DNA of 38,862 bases, from NCBI GenBank assembly GCA_947593735.1, contig CANQDT010000024.1:1-38862 (forward strand), in the 5' to 3' direction. The notes beneath the pieces are model-generated. The model ran no database searches. It worked only from the letters and a program-made list of their open reading frames with translations, and was not told the DNA's origin. Below, piece after piece: positions 6,638 to 15,906 of this stretch; the stretch's first letter is position 1, and the number at the start of each line of letters is the position of its first letter. The DNA is from an uncultured Lachnospiraceae bacterium (GTDB taxonomy: Bacteria > Bacillota > Clostridia > Lachnospirales > Lachnospiraceae). A program made the translations under genes and the position numbers.

Positions 6638-9076
6638 ATGAAAAATATTTTGTTTGATAAAGAATCCTTCAAAAAAGAGGTCGAATATCAGGTTCGGCTG
6701 ATGTACCGCAGGGACATCCGGGAGGCGACTCCGGCGATGATTTATCAGGCGGTCGCCTACGCGGTCAAGGACGAGATCATTGACCGGTGGATTGAGACAC
6801 ATAAGACATACGAGGAAAAAAATCCGAAGACCGTCTATTATCTGTCCATGGAATTTCTGATGGGCAGGGCGCTCGGGAACAATATGATCAACCTGACCTG
6901 TTACAATCAGGTGAAGGAAGCGCTGGACGAGATGGGGTTCGACTTAAACCTGATCGAAGACCAGGAACCGGACGCGGCGCTCGGGAACGGCGGGCTTGGA
7001 CGGCTGGCGGCATGTTTTCTTGACTCGCTCGCGACATTGAATTATCCGGCATATGGGTGCGGCATCCGGTACCGGTACGGGATGTTCGCCCAGAAGATCG
7101 TAGACGGATTCCAGAAAGAGGTTCCGGACGAGTGGCTCAAGGACGGCAACCCGTTTGAACTGCGCCGGCCGGAGTATGCCGTGAACGTCAAGTTCGGAGG
7201 AAATGTCCGGTATGACAACGGGAAATATGTCTTGGAAAATTATCGTTCCGTCCGGGCGATCCCGTACGATATGCCTGTGATCGGATACGGCAATAATGTT
7301 GTAAACACGCTCCGGATCTGGGACGCGGAAGCGGAGCAGAATTTCAATCTGGATCATTTTGACAGGGGCGAGTATGAAAAGGCGGTCGAGGAGGCAAATC
7401 TTGCCAGAAACATCGTCGAAGTGCTTTATCCGAATGACAATCATTACGCGGGAAAAGAACTCCGGCTGAAACAGCAGTACTTCTTTATCTCCGCGTCGGT
7501 ACAGAGGGCGGTCATCAAGTTTAAGCAGCTCAATTCGGATATCCATGACCTGCCGAAGAAAATCGTTTTCCAGTTGAACGACACCCATCCCACGGTGGCG
7601 GTGGCGGAGCTGATGCGGATCCTGGTCGATGAAGAAAATCTGGAGTGGGAGGACGCATGGGATATCGTCTGCCATACGTGCGCGTATACCAATCACACGA
7701 TCATGGCGGAGGCGCTTGAGAAATGGCCGATCGAGCTGTTTTCCCGCCTGCTCCCTCGCGTTTATCAGATCATCGAGGAGATCAACCGCCGGTTCGTGAT
7801 CAAGATTCAGGAAATGTATCCGGGCAACCAGGAGAAGATACGGAACATGGCGATTCTGTATGACGGTCAGGTTAAGATGGCGCATCTCGCGATCGCGGGC
7901 AGCTTTTCCGTCAACGGCGTGGCGCAGCTCCATACAGAAATTTTAAAGAAACGGGAACTGAAAGATTTTTACGAAATGCGGCCGGAGCAGTTCAACAATA
8001 AGACGAACGGCATTACGCAGAGAAGGTTTTTGCTCCACGGCAATCCGCTCCTTGCGGACTGGGTCACGGATAAGATCGGGAATGAGTGGATCACCGACCT
8101 GCCGAAGATCGCGGAGCTCAAGCTGTATGTGGACGATCCGAAGGCGCAGCATGAGTTTATGAACATCAAATACCAGAATAAGGTGCGCCTTGCCCGGTAT
8201 ATCAAGGAACACAACGGCATCGACGTGGATCCCCGCTCCATCTTTGACGTGCAGGTAAAACGGCTGCATGAATACAAACGGCAGCTGTTAAATATCCTCC
8301 ATGTGATGCATCTGTATAATGAGATCAGGAAAAATCCGGAGATGGATATTATCCCGCGGACCTTTATTTTCGGCGCGAAAGCCGCCGCCGGGTACAAAAC
8401 AGCCAAGCTGACGATCAAACTGATCAATTCCGTGGCGGATGTGATCAACAACGACGAGTCGATCAAGGGCAAGATCAAAGTTGTCTTTATCGAGAATTAC
8501 CGCGTATCCAACGCGGAGCTGATCTTTGCGGCTGCGGACGTCTCGGAACAGATCTCCACAGCGTCGAAGGAGGCGTCCGGCACCGGCAACATGAAATTCA
8601 TGCTCAACGGCGCGATCACGATCGGGACAATGGACGGCGCCAATGTCGAGATCGTCGAGGAAGTCGGGGAAGAAAACGCGTTTATCTTTGGAATGAGCGC
8701 GGACGAGGTGATGAATTATGAGAAAAACGGAGGCTATAATCCGTGGGATATCTATAATATGAACCAGAACGTCCGCGAGGTGCTCATGCAGCTGATCAAT
8801 GGGACGTATTCCGAGGATACCGAGCTGTTCCGCCCGCTGTACAACGCCCTGCTGAACCAGGATCAGTATTTTATCCTCAAGGATTTTGATTCTTATGCCG
8901 AAGCGCACAGGAAAGTGGACGCGGCTTACCGGGACGTGGTCGGATGGGTCCGCTCCGCCATGCTGAATACGGCTTGTTCCGGCAAATTTACATCCGACCG
9001 GACGATTGAGCAGTACGCGAAAGAAATCTGGGGCCTGAAAAAAGTTCCGGTCAAATTTCATCCGGTAAAACCGTGA
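6638..9076 (+). CDS. glgP: Glycogen/starch/maltodextrin phosphorylase
   Basis: An 812-residue glycosyltransferase family 35 enzyme that releases glucose-1-phosphate from alpha-1,4-glucans with a pyridoxal phosphate cofactor, in the cytosol. Landmarks are YLSMEFLMGRAL, AALGNGGLGRLAACFLDS, KTNGITQRRFL, DVQVKRLHEYKRQLLN and the PLP-lysine segment EASGTGNMKFMLNGA, with the Schiff-base lysine at about residue 653. The length is typical of bacterial phosphorylases. The SD is weak (GAAAGG about 14 nt ahead of ATG 6638), which suggests modest translation or read-through dependence on ileS. No other glycogen genes are nearby, so it is not part of a glg operon here. It ends in a hairpin shared with the start region of priA. 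Confidence 0.96.
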   Translation: MKNILFDKESFKKEVEYQVRLMYRRDIREATPAMIYQAVAYAVKDEIIDRWIETHKTYEEKNPKTVYYLSMEFLMGRALGNNMINLTCYNQVKEALDEMGFDLNLIEDQEPDAALGNGGLGRLAACFLDSLATLNYPAYGCGIRYRYGMFAQKIVDGFQKEVPDEWLKDGNPFELRRPEYAVNVKFGGNVRYDNGKYVLENYRSVRAIPYDMPVIGYGNNVVNTLRIWDAEAEQNFNLDHFDRGEYEKAVEEANLARNIVEVLYPNDNHYAGKELRLKQQYFFISASVQRAVIKFKQLNSDIHDLPKKIVFQLNDTHPTVAVAELMRILVDEENLEWEDAWDIVCHTCAYTNHTIMAEALEKWPIELFSRLLPRVYQIIEEINRRFVIKIQEMYPGNQEKIRNMAILYDGQVKMAHLAIAGSFSVNGVAQLHTEILKKRELKDFYEMRPEQFNNKTNGITQRRFLLHGNPLLADWVTDKIGNEWITDLPKIAELKLYVDDPKAQHEFMNIKYQNKVRLARYIKEHNGIDVDPRSIFDVQVKRLHEYKRQLLNILHVMHLYNEIRKNPEMDIIPRTFIFGAKAAAGYKTAKLTIKLINSVADVINNDESIKGKIKVVFIENYRVSNAELIFAAADVSEQISTASKEASGTGNMKFMLNGAITIGTMDGANVEIVEEVGEENAFIFGMSADEVMNYEKNGGYNPWDIYNMNQNVREVLMQLINGTYSEDTELFRPLYNALLNQDQYFILKDFDSYAEAHRKVDAAYRDVVGWVRSAMLNTACSGKFTSDRTIEQYAKEIWGLKKVPVKFHPVKP

Positions 9077-9097
9077 AATTCATAATTCAATATTGAG

Positions 9098-9142
9098 AAA
9101 AGCTCCATTATCAGTTAAAATAAACAGATAGGGAGCTTTTTT
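9098..9142 (+). terminator. glgP terminator whose 3' arm carries the priA SD-like sequence
   Basis: AAAAGCTCC (9098-9106) pairs with GGAGCTTTT (9132-9140) across a 25-nt loop, followed by more T residues. The only purine-rich SD candidate for priA (AGGGAG, 9130-9135) lies in the 3' arm and priA starts at 9146. The long loop makes it a weaker terminator than those at 22777 and 34985. Confidence 0.55.
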
Positions 9143-9145
9143 GTT

Positions 9146-11377
9146 ATGGAATATTTATATGCGGACATTATCATAGACATTTCCCATGAGGCGGTCGACC
9201 GGGTATTTCAATATCGGATCCCTTCTTTTTTGCGCGCGCGGATTCAGATCGGGCAGCAGGTCCGGATCCCGTTCGGCAGGGGCGACCGGGAACGCCTCGG
9301 ATATGTGGTCGCGCTCCGGCAGGAGGCGGACTACGATGTGAGGAAATTAAAGGAGATCACCGCGATCGAGGAACATGGCGTGCCGATCGAGTCGGAGCTG
9401 ATCCGGCTCGCCTATTGGATGAAAAACCAATACGGCTCTACGATCTATCACGCTCTCCGGACTGTGCTGCCGGTAAAGGCGCGCGTTTCCGGCACAGAAA
9501 ATAAAACGATCCGCCTGCTCCTTTCCAGGGAGGAAGCGGAAAAACAGCTTGCGGGATATCCCGCGTCCCATGTCGGAAAGATCCGGCTGATGCGGGAATT
9601 GCTGGACAGCCCGGAATTATCCTATCGGCTGGTCGTCGGAAAACTGAATGTTTCCGCGTCTACCATTCAGTCGCTGGCAAAGAGCGGCGCGGTCGATATT
9701 CTGTCGAGGCCGGTCAGCCGCGATCCGGTGAAAGGGATGGACGTCCGGCGGGACGGGCAGACGGAGCTGAACCGGGACCAGAAAGCGATCGCAGAAGAGT
9801 TCCGGGAACACCAGAGACAGGGAATCGCGGGGACTTATCTGCTCTACGGCGTGACTGGGAGCGGCAAGACCGAAGTCTATATGGAGCTGATCCGGCAGGT
9901 GATCGAACAGGGAAAACAGGCGATCGTCCTGATCCCGGAGATCGCGCTCACCTATCAGACAGTAAAACGATTTTATCAGAGATTCGGGAACCAAGTGTCG
10001 ATCCTTCATTCCCGTATGTCCGGGGGAGAGCGGTACGACCAGTACCGGAGGGCGAAACAGGGAGAGATCTCCATTCTGATCGGGCCGCGGTCCGCCCTGT
10101 TCGCGCCGTTTTCCAGGCTCGGGCTGATCGTGATCGACGAGGAGCACGAGGGAACCTACAAAAGCGAGAACACGCCGAAATATCACGCGAGGGAAACCGC
10201 GATCGAGCGTGCGCGGATGCATGGGGCGAGCGTTGTGCTCGGCTCCGCGACGCCGTCCCTGGAATCCTATACAAAAGCGAAGCTGGGGGAATATCATCTC
10301 TGGAAGCTGCCGCGCCGGGCAGTCAGCCGGGCGGCGCTGCCGGACGTCCATATCGCGGATCTCCGGGAGGAGATGGCGAACGGGAACCGCACGATGTTCA
10401 GCGCGAAGCTGCGGGAGCTGATCCGCGACCGGCTTATGAAAAACCAGCAGGTGATGCTGTTCATCAACCGGAGAGGGTATCATAATTTTGTTTCGTGCAG
10501 AAGCTGCGGGCACGTAGTGAAATGCCCGCATTGCGACGTTTCCATGACGATCCACAATAACGGAATGTTGGTCTGCCATTACTGCGGGCACCGGAGACCG
10601 CTGCCGCGCCGCTGCCCGAAATGCCGCAGCCCGCATATCGCTGGGTTCGGAGTGGGGACCCAGAAAGTGGTGGAGGCGGTTCAGAAAGAATTTCCGCAGG
10701 CGCGGGTCCTCCGGATGGATATGGACACGACAAGGGGAAAACAGGGACATGAAACGATCCTGCAGCAGTTTTCCAACCGAGAAGCCGATATCCTTGTCGG
10801 AACCCAGATGATCGTGAAAGGGCATGATTTTTCCAATGTAACGCTCGTCGGGATCATCGCCGCCGACCTTTCCCTGCACAGCAGCGATTACCGGTCGGGC
10901 GAGAGGACCTTTCAGCTGCTGACCCAAGCCGCGGGCCGCGCGGGACGGGGAACGCTGCCGGGCGATGTGGTGATCCAGACGTACAGCCCGGACCATTACA
11001 GCATTGTGACGGCGGCAAAGCAGGATTATGAAGATTTTTATGAACAGGAAATGACATACCGCCGTATCCTGCACTATCCGCCGGTCTATCATATGATGGT
11101 CGTGCTTCTCACAGGGGAGGACGAGGGAAAGGTCATCCAGGCGGGCGACCTGCTGGCTTCGCGGATAAGCAGGCAGGACGGGGCCACGGTGATCGGGCCG
11201 AACGAGGCGTCGGTTGCAAGAGTGAACGACCGGTACCGCCGGGTCATATATGTCAAGGCGCTGGAGTACGGGCAGCTGACGGAAAGGAAGGACTGCCTGG
11301 AACAATATATCGAGCAGGAACCGAGAATCAGGGATGTGAACGTGCAATTCGACTTTGATCCCATGTCAACATATTAG
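9146..11377 (+). CDS. priA: Primosomal protein N', replication restart helicase
   Basis: A 743-residue superfamily 2 DNA helicase that recognises stalled forks and reloads the replisome. The N-terminal DNA-binding domain begins MEYLYADIIIDISHEAVDRV and includes FQYRIP and the VRIPFGRGDRERLGYV stretch. Walker A is GVTGSGKTEVY (catalytic Lys about 241) and Walker B is DEEHEGTYK (about 331). A cysteine-rich zinc domain follows (CRSCGHVVKCPHC, CHYCGHRRPLPRRCPKC). The C-terminal helicase motifs include VGTQMIVKGHDF and TQAAGRAGRG. Full length. It opens a long same-strand gene run; def follows 10 nt after its stop. Its SD is partly inside the preceding hairpin. Confidence 0.96.
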   Translation: MEYLYADIIIDISHEAVDRVFQYRIPSFLRARIQIGQQVRIPFGRGDRERLGYVVALRQEADYDVRKLKEITAIEEHGVPIESELIRLAYWMKNQYGSTIYHALRTVLPVKARVSGTENKTIRLLLSREEAEKQLAGYPASHVGKIRLMRELLDSPELSYRLVVGKLNVSASTIQSLAKSGAVDILSRPVSRDPVKGMDVRRDGQTELNRDQKAIAEEFREHQRQGIAGTYLLYGVTGSGKTEVYMELIRQVIEQGKQAIVLIPEIALTYQTVKRFYQRFGNQVSILHSRMSGGERYDQYRRAKQGEISILIGPRSALFAPFSRLGLIVIDEEHEGTYKSENTPKYHARETAIERARMHGASVVLGSATPSLESYTKAKLGEYHLWKLPRRAVSRAALPDVHIADLREEMANGNRTMFSAKLRELIRDRLMKNQQVMLFINRRGYHNFVSCRSCGHVVKCPHCDVSMTIHNNGMLVCHYCGHRRPLPRRCPKCRSPHIAGFGVGTQKVVEAVQKEFPQARVLRMDMDTTRGKQGHETILQQFSNREADILVGTQMIVKGHDFSNVTLVGIIAADLSLHSSDYRSGERTFQLLTQAAGRAGRGTLPGDVVIQTYSPDHYSIVTAAKQDYEDFYEQEMTYRRILHYPPVYHMMVVLLTGEDEGKVIQAGDLLASRISRQDGATVIGPNEASVARVNDRYRRVIYVKALEYGQLTERKDCLEQYIEQEPRIRDVNVQFDFDPMSTY

Positions 11378-11387
11378 GAGGAAAAAA

Positions 11388-11900
11388 ATGGCTATCCGAA
11401 CCATTCGGATCGACGGAGATCCGATTTTAAGGAAAACATGCAGGGAAGTAAAGAAAATGACGCCGAGAATCGAGGAGCTGGTGGACGATATGTTCGATAC
11501 CATGTATGAAGCCAACGGCGTGGGACTTGCGGCGCCGCAGGTCGGGGTACTGCGCAGGATCGTCGTGATCGATGTGACCGAGGAGGGAGATTCCCCCATA
11601 CTGATGATCAATCCGCAGATCACGGAGCGGTCGGGAGAGCAGTGCGGGGAGGAAGGATGTTTAAGCCTCCCGGGGCTTTCTGCGCGCGTCACGAGACCGA
11701 ACCATATCCGCTGCCGGTTTTTTGACAGTGGGATGAACGAACAGGAGATCGAGGCGGAAGAATTGCTTGCGCGGGCGATCTGCCATGAGGTCGACCACCT
11801 GGACGGTATATTGTATAAAGATATCGCGGACGAACCGGTCCATCCCGCGGACCAGCCGGAAGCGGAAGAAGAAAGCGGCGGCGGGACGCAGGGAGAATAA
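11388..11900 (+). CDS. def: Peptide deformylase
   Basis: A 170-residue metalloenzyme that removes the formyl group from the initiator methionine of new proteins. All three family motifs are present: GVGLAAPQVG, EEGCLSLPG (metal-ligand Cys about 91) and HEVDH (metal ligands His 133 and His 137, catalytic Glu 134). ATG 11388 is chosen because AGGAGG overlaps the priA stop just upstream; an in-frame start at 11355 would extend into priA. It is followed 4 nt later by fmt, so the enzymes that add and remove the formyl group are co-expressed. The acidic C-terminal tail (EAEEESGGG) is not conserved. Confidence 0.96.
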   Translation: MAIRTIRIDGDPILRKTCREVKKMTPRIEELVDDMFDTMYEANGVGLAAPQVGVLRRIVVIDVTEEGDSPILMINPQITERSGEQCGEEGCLSLPGLSARVTRPNHIRCRFFDSGMNEQEIEAEELLARAICHEVDHLDGILYKDIADEPVHPADQPEAEEESGGGTQGE

Positions 11901-11904
11901 AAAA

Positions 11905-12828
11905 ATGAGAATTATATTTATGGGAACGCCGGATTTCGCGGTACCGTCCCTGCAGGCGTGCATCGACCATCATCAGGTGGTCGCGGTCGTCACGCAGCCG
12001 GACAAACCGAAAGGACGGGGCAAATCCGTCGTCTGTCCTCCGGTGAAAGAGCTTGCCGTACAACATGGGATCCCGGTATATCAGCCGGTGCGTGTCAAAG
12101 AGGAAGGGTTTCCCGAAAAAATCCGCGCGCTGGCTCCGGACGTGATCGTCGTGGCTGCTTTCGGGCAGATTTTGCCGGAATCCATTCTGGAAGCGCCGCG
12201 GCTCGGCTGTATCAATGTCCACGGTTCGCTCCTGCCCCGTTACCGGGGAGCCGCCCCGATCCAGTGGGCGGTGATCAATGGGGAGAAGCAGAGCGGCGTC
12301 ACGACGATGATGATGGCGAAAGGATTGGATACCGGCGATATGCTCGATCAGGCGGTTGTTCCCCTGGATCCGAAAGAGACGGGAGGAAGCCTGTTTGATA
12401 AGCTGCGCGCCGAGGGAGCAAAGCTGCTGGTGCGCACGCTCCGCAAACTGGAGGACGGGACGGCGGTGGCGACGCCCCAGAATGACGCGGAGAGCAGCTA
12501 CGCGGGAATGCTGCGCAAGTCGATGGGAGAGATTGACTGGAACCGGGACGCGGAGTCGATCGAGCGTCTGATCCGGGGATTAAATCCGTGGCCGAGCGCC
12601 TATACGGCGTTCCGTGGGAAAACGCTCAAGATCTGGGAAGCGGATGTTGTGGAAGCGAATGAGGACGCCGCGCCCGGAACCATCATCCGGGTCACAAAAG
12701 ACGCGATCGTCGTCCAGACCGGACAGGGAGCGCTCGCCGTTACGGAATTGCAGCTGGAAGGCAAAAAAAGAATGCGCACGTCCGCGTTCCTGCCCGGCTG
12801 TGAGATCACGCCGGGAGAAATGCTATGA
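11905..12828 (+). CDS. fmt: Methionyl-tRNA formyltransferase
   Basis: A 307-residue enzyme that formylates Met-tRNA(fMet) using 10-formyltetrahydrofolate. It starts MRIIFMGTPDFAVPSLQAC, a hallmark opening. The catalytic region includes NVHGSLLPRYRGAAPIQWA and GVTTMMMAKGLDTGD, and the C-terminal domain has LNPWPSAYT. ATG 11905 is selected because homologues begin exactly at this MRIIFMGTP, and GGGAGA lies upstream across the def stop. Its TGA overlaps the ATG of rsmB (ATGA, 4 bp), indicating translational coupling. Confidence 0.96.
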   Translation: MRIIFMGTPDFAVPSLQACIDHHQVVAVVTQPDKPKGRGKSVVCPPVKELAVQHGIPVYQPVRVKEEGFPEKIRALAPDVIVVAAFGQILPESILEAPRLGCINVHGSLLPRYRGAAPIQWAVINGEKQSGVTTMMMAKGLDTGDMLDQAVVPLDPKETGGSLFDKLRAEGAKLLVRTLRKLEDGTAVATPQNDAESSYAGMLRKSMGEIDWNRDAESIERLIRGLNPWPSAYTAFRGKTLKIWEADVVEANEDAAPGTIIRVTKDAIVVQTGQGALAVTELQLEGKKRMRTSAFLPGCEITPGEML

Positions 12829-14123
12829 AAGAAAAAAACCAACGGGAAATCGTGCTGGATCTGCTGCTTTTGGTGGAGCAGAAACAGGAATACAGCCATA
12901 TCGCGCTGCAGCGCGCCCTGCAGAAATACCAGTATATGGATAAGCAGGCGCGCGGCTTTATCACAAAGGTGTTCGAGGGGACCATTGAAAACAGGATATG
13001 CATTGATTATGTCATCGACCGGTTTTCCAAAACGGCGACGGCGGATATGCGGCCGCTGATCCGGAACCTTCTCCGCCTGTCTGTTTTTCAGATGTTGTAT
13101 ATGGACGCCGTTCCAGTGTCCGCTGTCTGCAACGAGGCGGTAAAGCTCGCGAAGAAACGCGGCATGGCGGGGCTGGGAGGATTTGTGAACGGCGTACTGC
13201 GCGGGATCGGGCGCGGGCGGAACCAGATCGCGTATCCTGACCCGGAGACGGACCTGCTCGCGTATCTTTCGGTCGTCTATTCCATTCCGAGATGGATCCT
13301 GGAGCAGTGGAAGGAAAATTACGGAGCCGGTACTGCCCGGTCGATCGCCGAGGCAGTCCACCGGGAACGCCCGACGACGATACGGGTCAACACAGGAAAA
13401 TGTACGGTCGAGCAGTGCCGCGCTCTGCTGGAGCGACAGGGCATTGCGGTGGAACCGGGCGATTATGTGGATACGGCATTGAAGATCCGCGGATACGATT
13501 ATCTGGAGCAGGTCGAGGGATTTGCGGAAGGGCTGTTTGGCGTTCAGGATGAAAGCTCCATGATGGTCGGCATTATGGCGGATCCGCAAAAAGGCGCGCG
13601 CGTGCTGGACGTATGCGCGGCGCCCGGTGGAAAAGCGCTCCATATCGCGGATCTGCTCAAAGAAACCGGTATTGTCGTCGCGCGGGATATTTCGCCCGGC
13701 AAGGTCCGGAAGATACAGGAAAATCTGGACCGGTTCGGGTTCCGCAACGTAGAGCTGCAGGTACAGGACGCGTTGGAACAAACGGAAGAAACCGTCGGCT
13801 GGGCGGATATCGTGCTCGCGGATCTTCCCTGTTCCGGGCTGGGGATCATCGGGAAAAAGCCCGATATCAAATATAATATGACGCCGGAAAAACAGAAGGA
13901 GCTCGCGGGATTGCAGCGGCGAATCCTGGACGTGTCGTACCGATATGTGAAACCGGGCGGGCTCCTGATGTACAGCACTTGTACGATCAATCCCGATGAA
14001 AATGAGCGGAACGTCGAATGGTTTGTCCGGAACTACCCGTTCCGGCTGGAGGAAAGGAAGCAGCTGCTTCCAGGGACAGATACGTGCGATGGATTTTTTA
14101 TCGCGAAGCTGAGGAGAGAGTAA
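12825..14123 (+). CDS. rsmB: 16S rRNA m5C967 methyltransferase
   Basis: A 432-residue protein with an N-terminal NusB-like RNA-binding domain (about 1-140) and a C-terminal SAM-dependent methyltransferase. The SAM loop is VCAAPGGKALHIADLL. The two catalytic cysteines sit in DLPCSGLG and STCTINPDE. It modifies cytosine 967 (E. coli numbering) of 16S rRNA. The start overlaps the fmt stop by 4 bp. It is followed 3 nt later by another rRNA-modifying gene, rlmN. Length and domain order are normal. Confidence 0.94.
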   Translation: MKEKNQREIVLDLLLLVEQKQEYSHIALQRALQKYQYMDKQARGFITKVFEGTIENRICIDYVIDRFSKTATADMRPLIRNLLRLSVFQMLYMDAVPVSAVCNEAVKLAKKRGMAGLGGFVNGVLRGIGRGRNQIAYPDPETDLLAYLSVVYSIPRWILEQWKENYGAGTARSIAEAVHRERPTTIRVNTGKCTVEQCRALLERQGIAVEPGDYVDTALKIRGYDYLEQVEGFAEGLFGVQDESSMMVGIMADPQKGARVLDVCAAPGGKALHIADLLKETGIVVARDISPGKVRKIQENLDRFGFRNVELQVQDALEQTEETVGWADIVLADLPCSGLGIIGKKPDIKYNMTPEKQKELAGLQRRILDVSYRYVKPGGLLMYSTCTINPDENERNVEWFVRNYPFRLEERKQLLPGTDTCDGFFIAKLRRE

Positions 14124-14126
14124 CCG

Positions 14127-15200
14127 ATGGGCGAATGGGACCTGAAGTCCATGAAAATAGAAGAACTGGAAGAATATCTGGAGCGCCTCGGCGAAAAAAG
14201 ATTTCGCGCCGGGCAGCTGTACGGATGGTTCCACCGGAAGCAGATCCGCGATTTCCGCGAGATGGGGAATATCCCCAACGCGCTGAAAGAGAAGCTGCTG
14301 GCGGAGCAGACATGGGTTTCCCTGAAGGAAGCGGAGCGATATGTTTCCGGGCTGGACGGGACAGAAAAATATTTATTTGAGCTTGGCGACGGGCATGTGA
14401 TCGAGAGCGTCCTGATGCGATACCGGCACGGAAATTCGGTCTGTATCTCATCCCAGGTCGGCTGCCGGATGGGCTGCCGGTTCTGCGCGTCCACGATCGG
14501 CGGCCTCGCCCGGAACCTTGCGCCGTCGGAGATGCTGGACCAGGTTTATATGATACAGCGGCAGACCGGGGAACGGGTTTCCAATGTGGTCGTGATGGGG
14601 ACCGGGGAACCGTTTGATAATTATGATAATGTGATCCGGTTCCTGGAGCTTCTGACAGACGGGCATGGTATCCATATCAGCCAGAGGAACGTGACGGTTT
14701 CAACCTGCGGGCTCGTGCCGGAGATACGGAGATTCGCCGACCGGCAGACAGCGGTCGGGCTTGCCATTTCCCTGCACGCGCCGACCGATGAGAAAAGGCG
14801 GACGCTGATGCCTGTGGCAAACCGGTATTCCATCGCGGAGATCCTGTCCGCGTGCCGGTATTATATCGGGAAGACAAACCGGAGAGTGACGTTTGAATAC
14901 AGCCTCGTCGCCGGAGTAAACGACGGGGAGGAGGACGCGGCGGCGCTTGCGCGGCTCCTGAAAGGGATGCTCTGCCATGTGAACCTGATCCCGGTCAATC
15001 CGGTCCGGGAGCGGAGCTATCGCAGATCCGGGGAAGCGCGCGTCCGGAATTTTAAAAATATGCTTGAAAAAAGTTCGATAAATGTTACTATAAGAAGGGC
15101 GATGGGCAGGGATATCCAGGCTGCCTGTGGCCAGCTGAGAAAGGATTACGCAGACAAAAAGAAACAGGAGAATGACTATGCAGATTTACGGCAAGACTGA
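14127..15200 (+). CDS. rlmN: Dual-specificity 23S rRNA A2503 / tRNA A37 C2-methyltransferase
   Basis: A 357-residue radical-SAM enzyme. The 4Fe-4S cluster motif CRMGCRFC places Cys at 113, 117 and 120, preceded by CISSQVG. MGTGEPFDNYDNV and the C-terminal AACGQL (the methyl-carrying cysteine of RlmN) are present. RlmN methylates A2503 in the peptidyl-transferase centre and A37 of some tRNAs; the C-terminal cysteine marks a housekeeping RlmN, although Cfr resistance enzymes share this chemistry. Its last 23 nt overlap the start of prpC in another frame. Confidence 0.93.
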   Translation: MGEWDLKSMKIEELEEYLERLGEKRFRAGQLYGWFHRKQIRDFREMGNIPNALKEKLLAEQTWVSLKEAERYVSGLDGTEKYLFELGDGHVIESVLMRYRHGNSVCISSQVGCRMGCRFCASTIGGLARNLAPSEMLDQVYMIQRQTGERVSNVVVMGTGEPFDNYDNVIRFLELLTDGHGIHISQRNVTVSTCGLVPEIRRFADRQTAVGLAISLHAPTDEKRRTLMPVANRYSIAEILSACRYYIGKTNRRVTFEYSLVAGVNDGEEDAAALARLLKGMLCHVNLIPVNPVRERSYRRSGEARVRNFKNMLEKSSINVTIRRAMGRDIQAACGQLRKDYADKKKQENDYADLRQD

Positions 15201-15906
15201 TATCGGCTGCGTGCGGAGCAGCAATCAGGATGCGATTTATTATACGACAGATCCGGTCGGGAACCTGCCGAATCTGGCGATCGTCGCGGACGGCATGGGA
15301 GGACACAACGCCGGCGAGATCGCTTCCTCGTTCACGATCGAGGAATTTTGCCGGTTGGCGCGGGCAGATGACAGCAGGAACCCCATTACGATCATGAAGC
15401 AGGGCTTATATGAGGTCAACCGCCTTTTGCGGGAGAAAGCGAAAGAAAAAGAAGAATACAGCGGCATGGGGACGACCTTTGTCGGCGCGGTTGTCCGGGA
15501 CGGGCAGCTTTACATCGCGAACGTCGGGGACAGCAGGCTGTATTTGATCGGGAACGGGATACGGCAGGTCACGGTCGATCACTCGCTTGTGCAGGAGCTG
15601 GTCCGGGATGGAAAGCTCGATCCGTCGAACGCGAGGAACCATCCGGATAAAAATATCATCACAAGGGCAGTCGGCGCGGAACAGATATTGGTTCCCGATT
15701 TCTACCAGGTAGAGATCACGGAGAAAGCGCTTCTGTGTTCGGACGGCTTGAGCAATATGCTGGACGATGATGAGATTTTTGATATTGTACAGTCCTGCCC
15801 GGCAGAGCAGGCTGTGGAAAAGCTGATCAGGGAAGCACGGTTTTATGGCGGGAAAGATAACATTTCAGCCATACTCATAGACGCGAAGGAGGCAGACGTA
15901 TGTTAA
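15178..15906 (+). CDS. prpC: PP2C-family serine/threonine protein phosphatase
   Basis: A 242-residue metal-dependent phosphatase that reverses phosphorylation by the neighbouring kinase PrkC. The metal-binding motifs are ADGMGGHNAGEIAS, GMGTTFVGAVV, NVGDSRLYLI and CSDGLSNML, with GKDNISAILID near the end. ATG 15178 is preferred over 15172 because AGGAG (15166-15170) then has normal spacing of 7 nt. It overlaps rlmN by 23 nt and prkC by 7 nt, the tightest coupling in this operon, so kinase and phosphatase are made together. Confidence 0.95.
   Translation: MQIYGKTDIGCVRSSNQDAIYYTTDPVGNLPNLAIVADGMGGHNAGEIASSFTIEEFCRLARADDSRNPITIMKQGLYEVNRLLREKAKEKEEYSGMGTTFVGAVVRDGQLYIANVGDSRLYLIGNGIRQVTVDHSLVQELVRDGKLDPSNARNHPDKNIITRAVGAEQILVPDFYQVEITEKALLCSDGLSNMLDDDEIFDIVQSCPAEQAVEKLIREARFYGGKDNISAILIDAKEADVC

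Noticed and set aside
9617-11347. A 576-codon open frame on the minus strand, entirely inside priA
   Set aside because: It is antisense to a full-length conserved helicase gene, has no SD, and its protein is rich in Arg, His and Pro as expected from reading G+C-rich codons backwards.
12600-14234. A 544-codon minus-strand open frame across fmt, rsmB and rlmN
   Set aside because: It spans three genuine genes on the other strand, shows no family motifs and has no ribosome-binding site.
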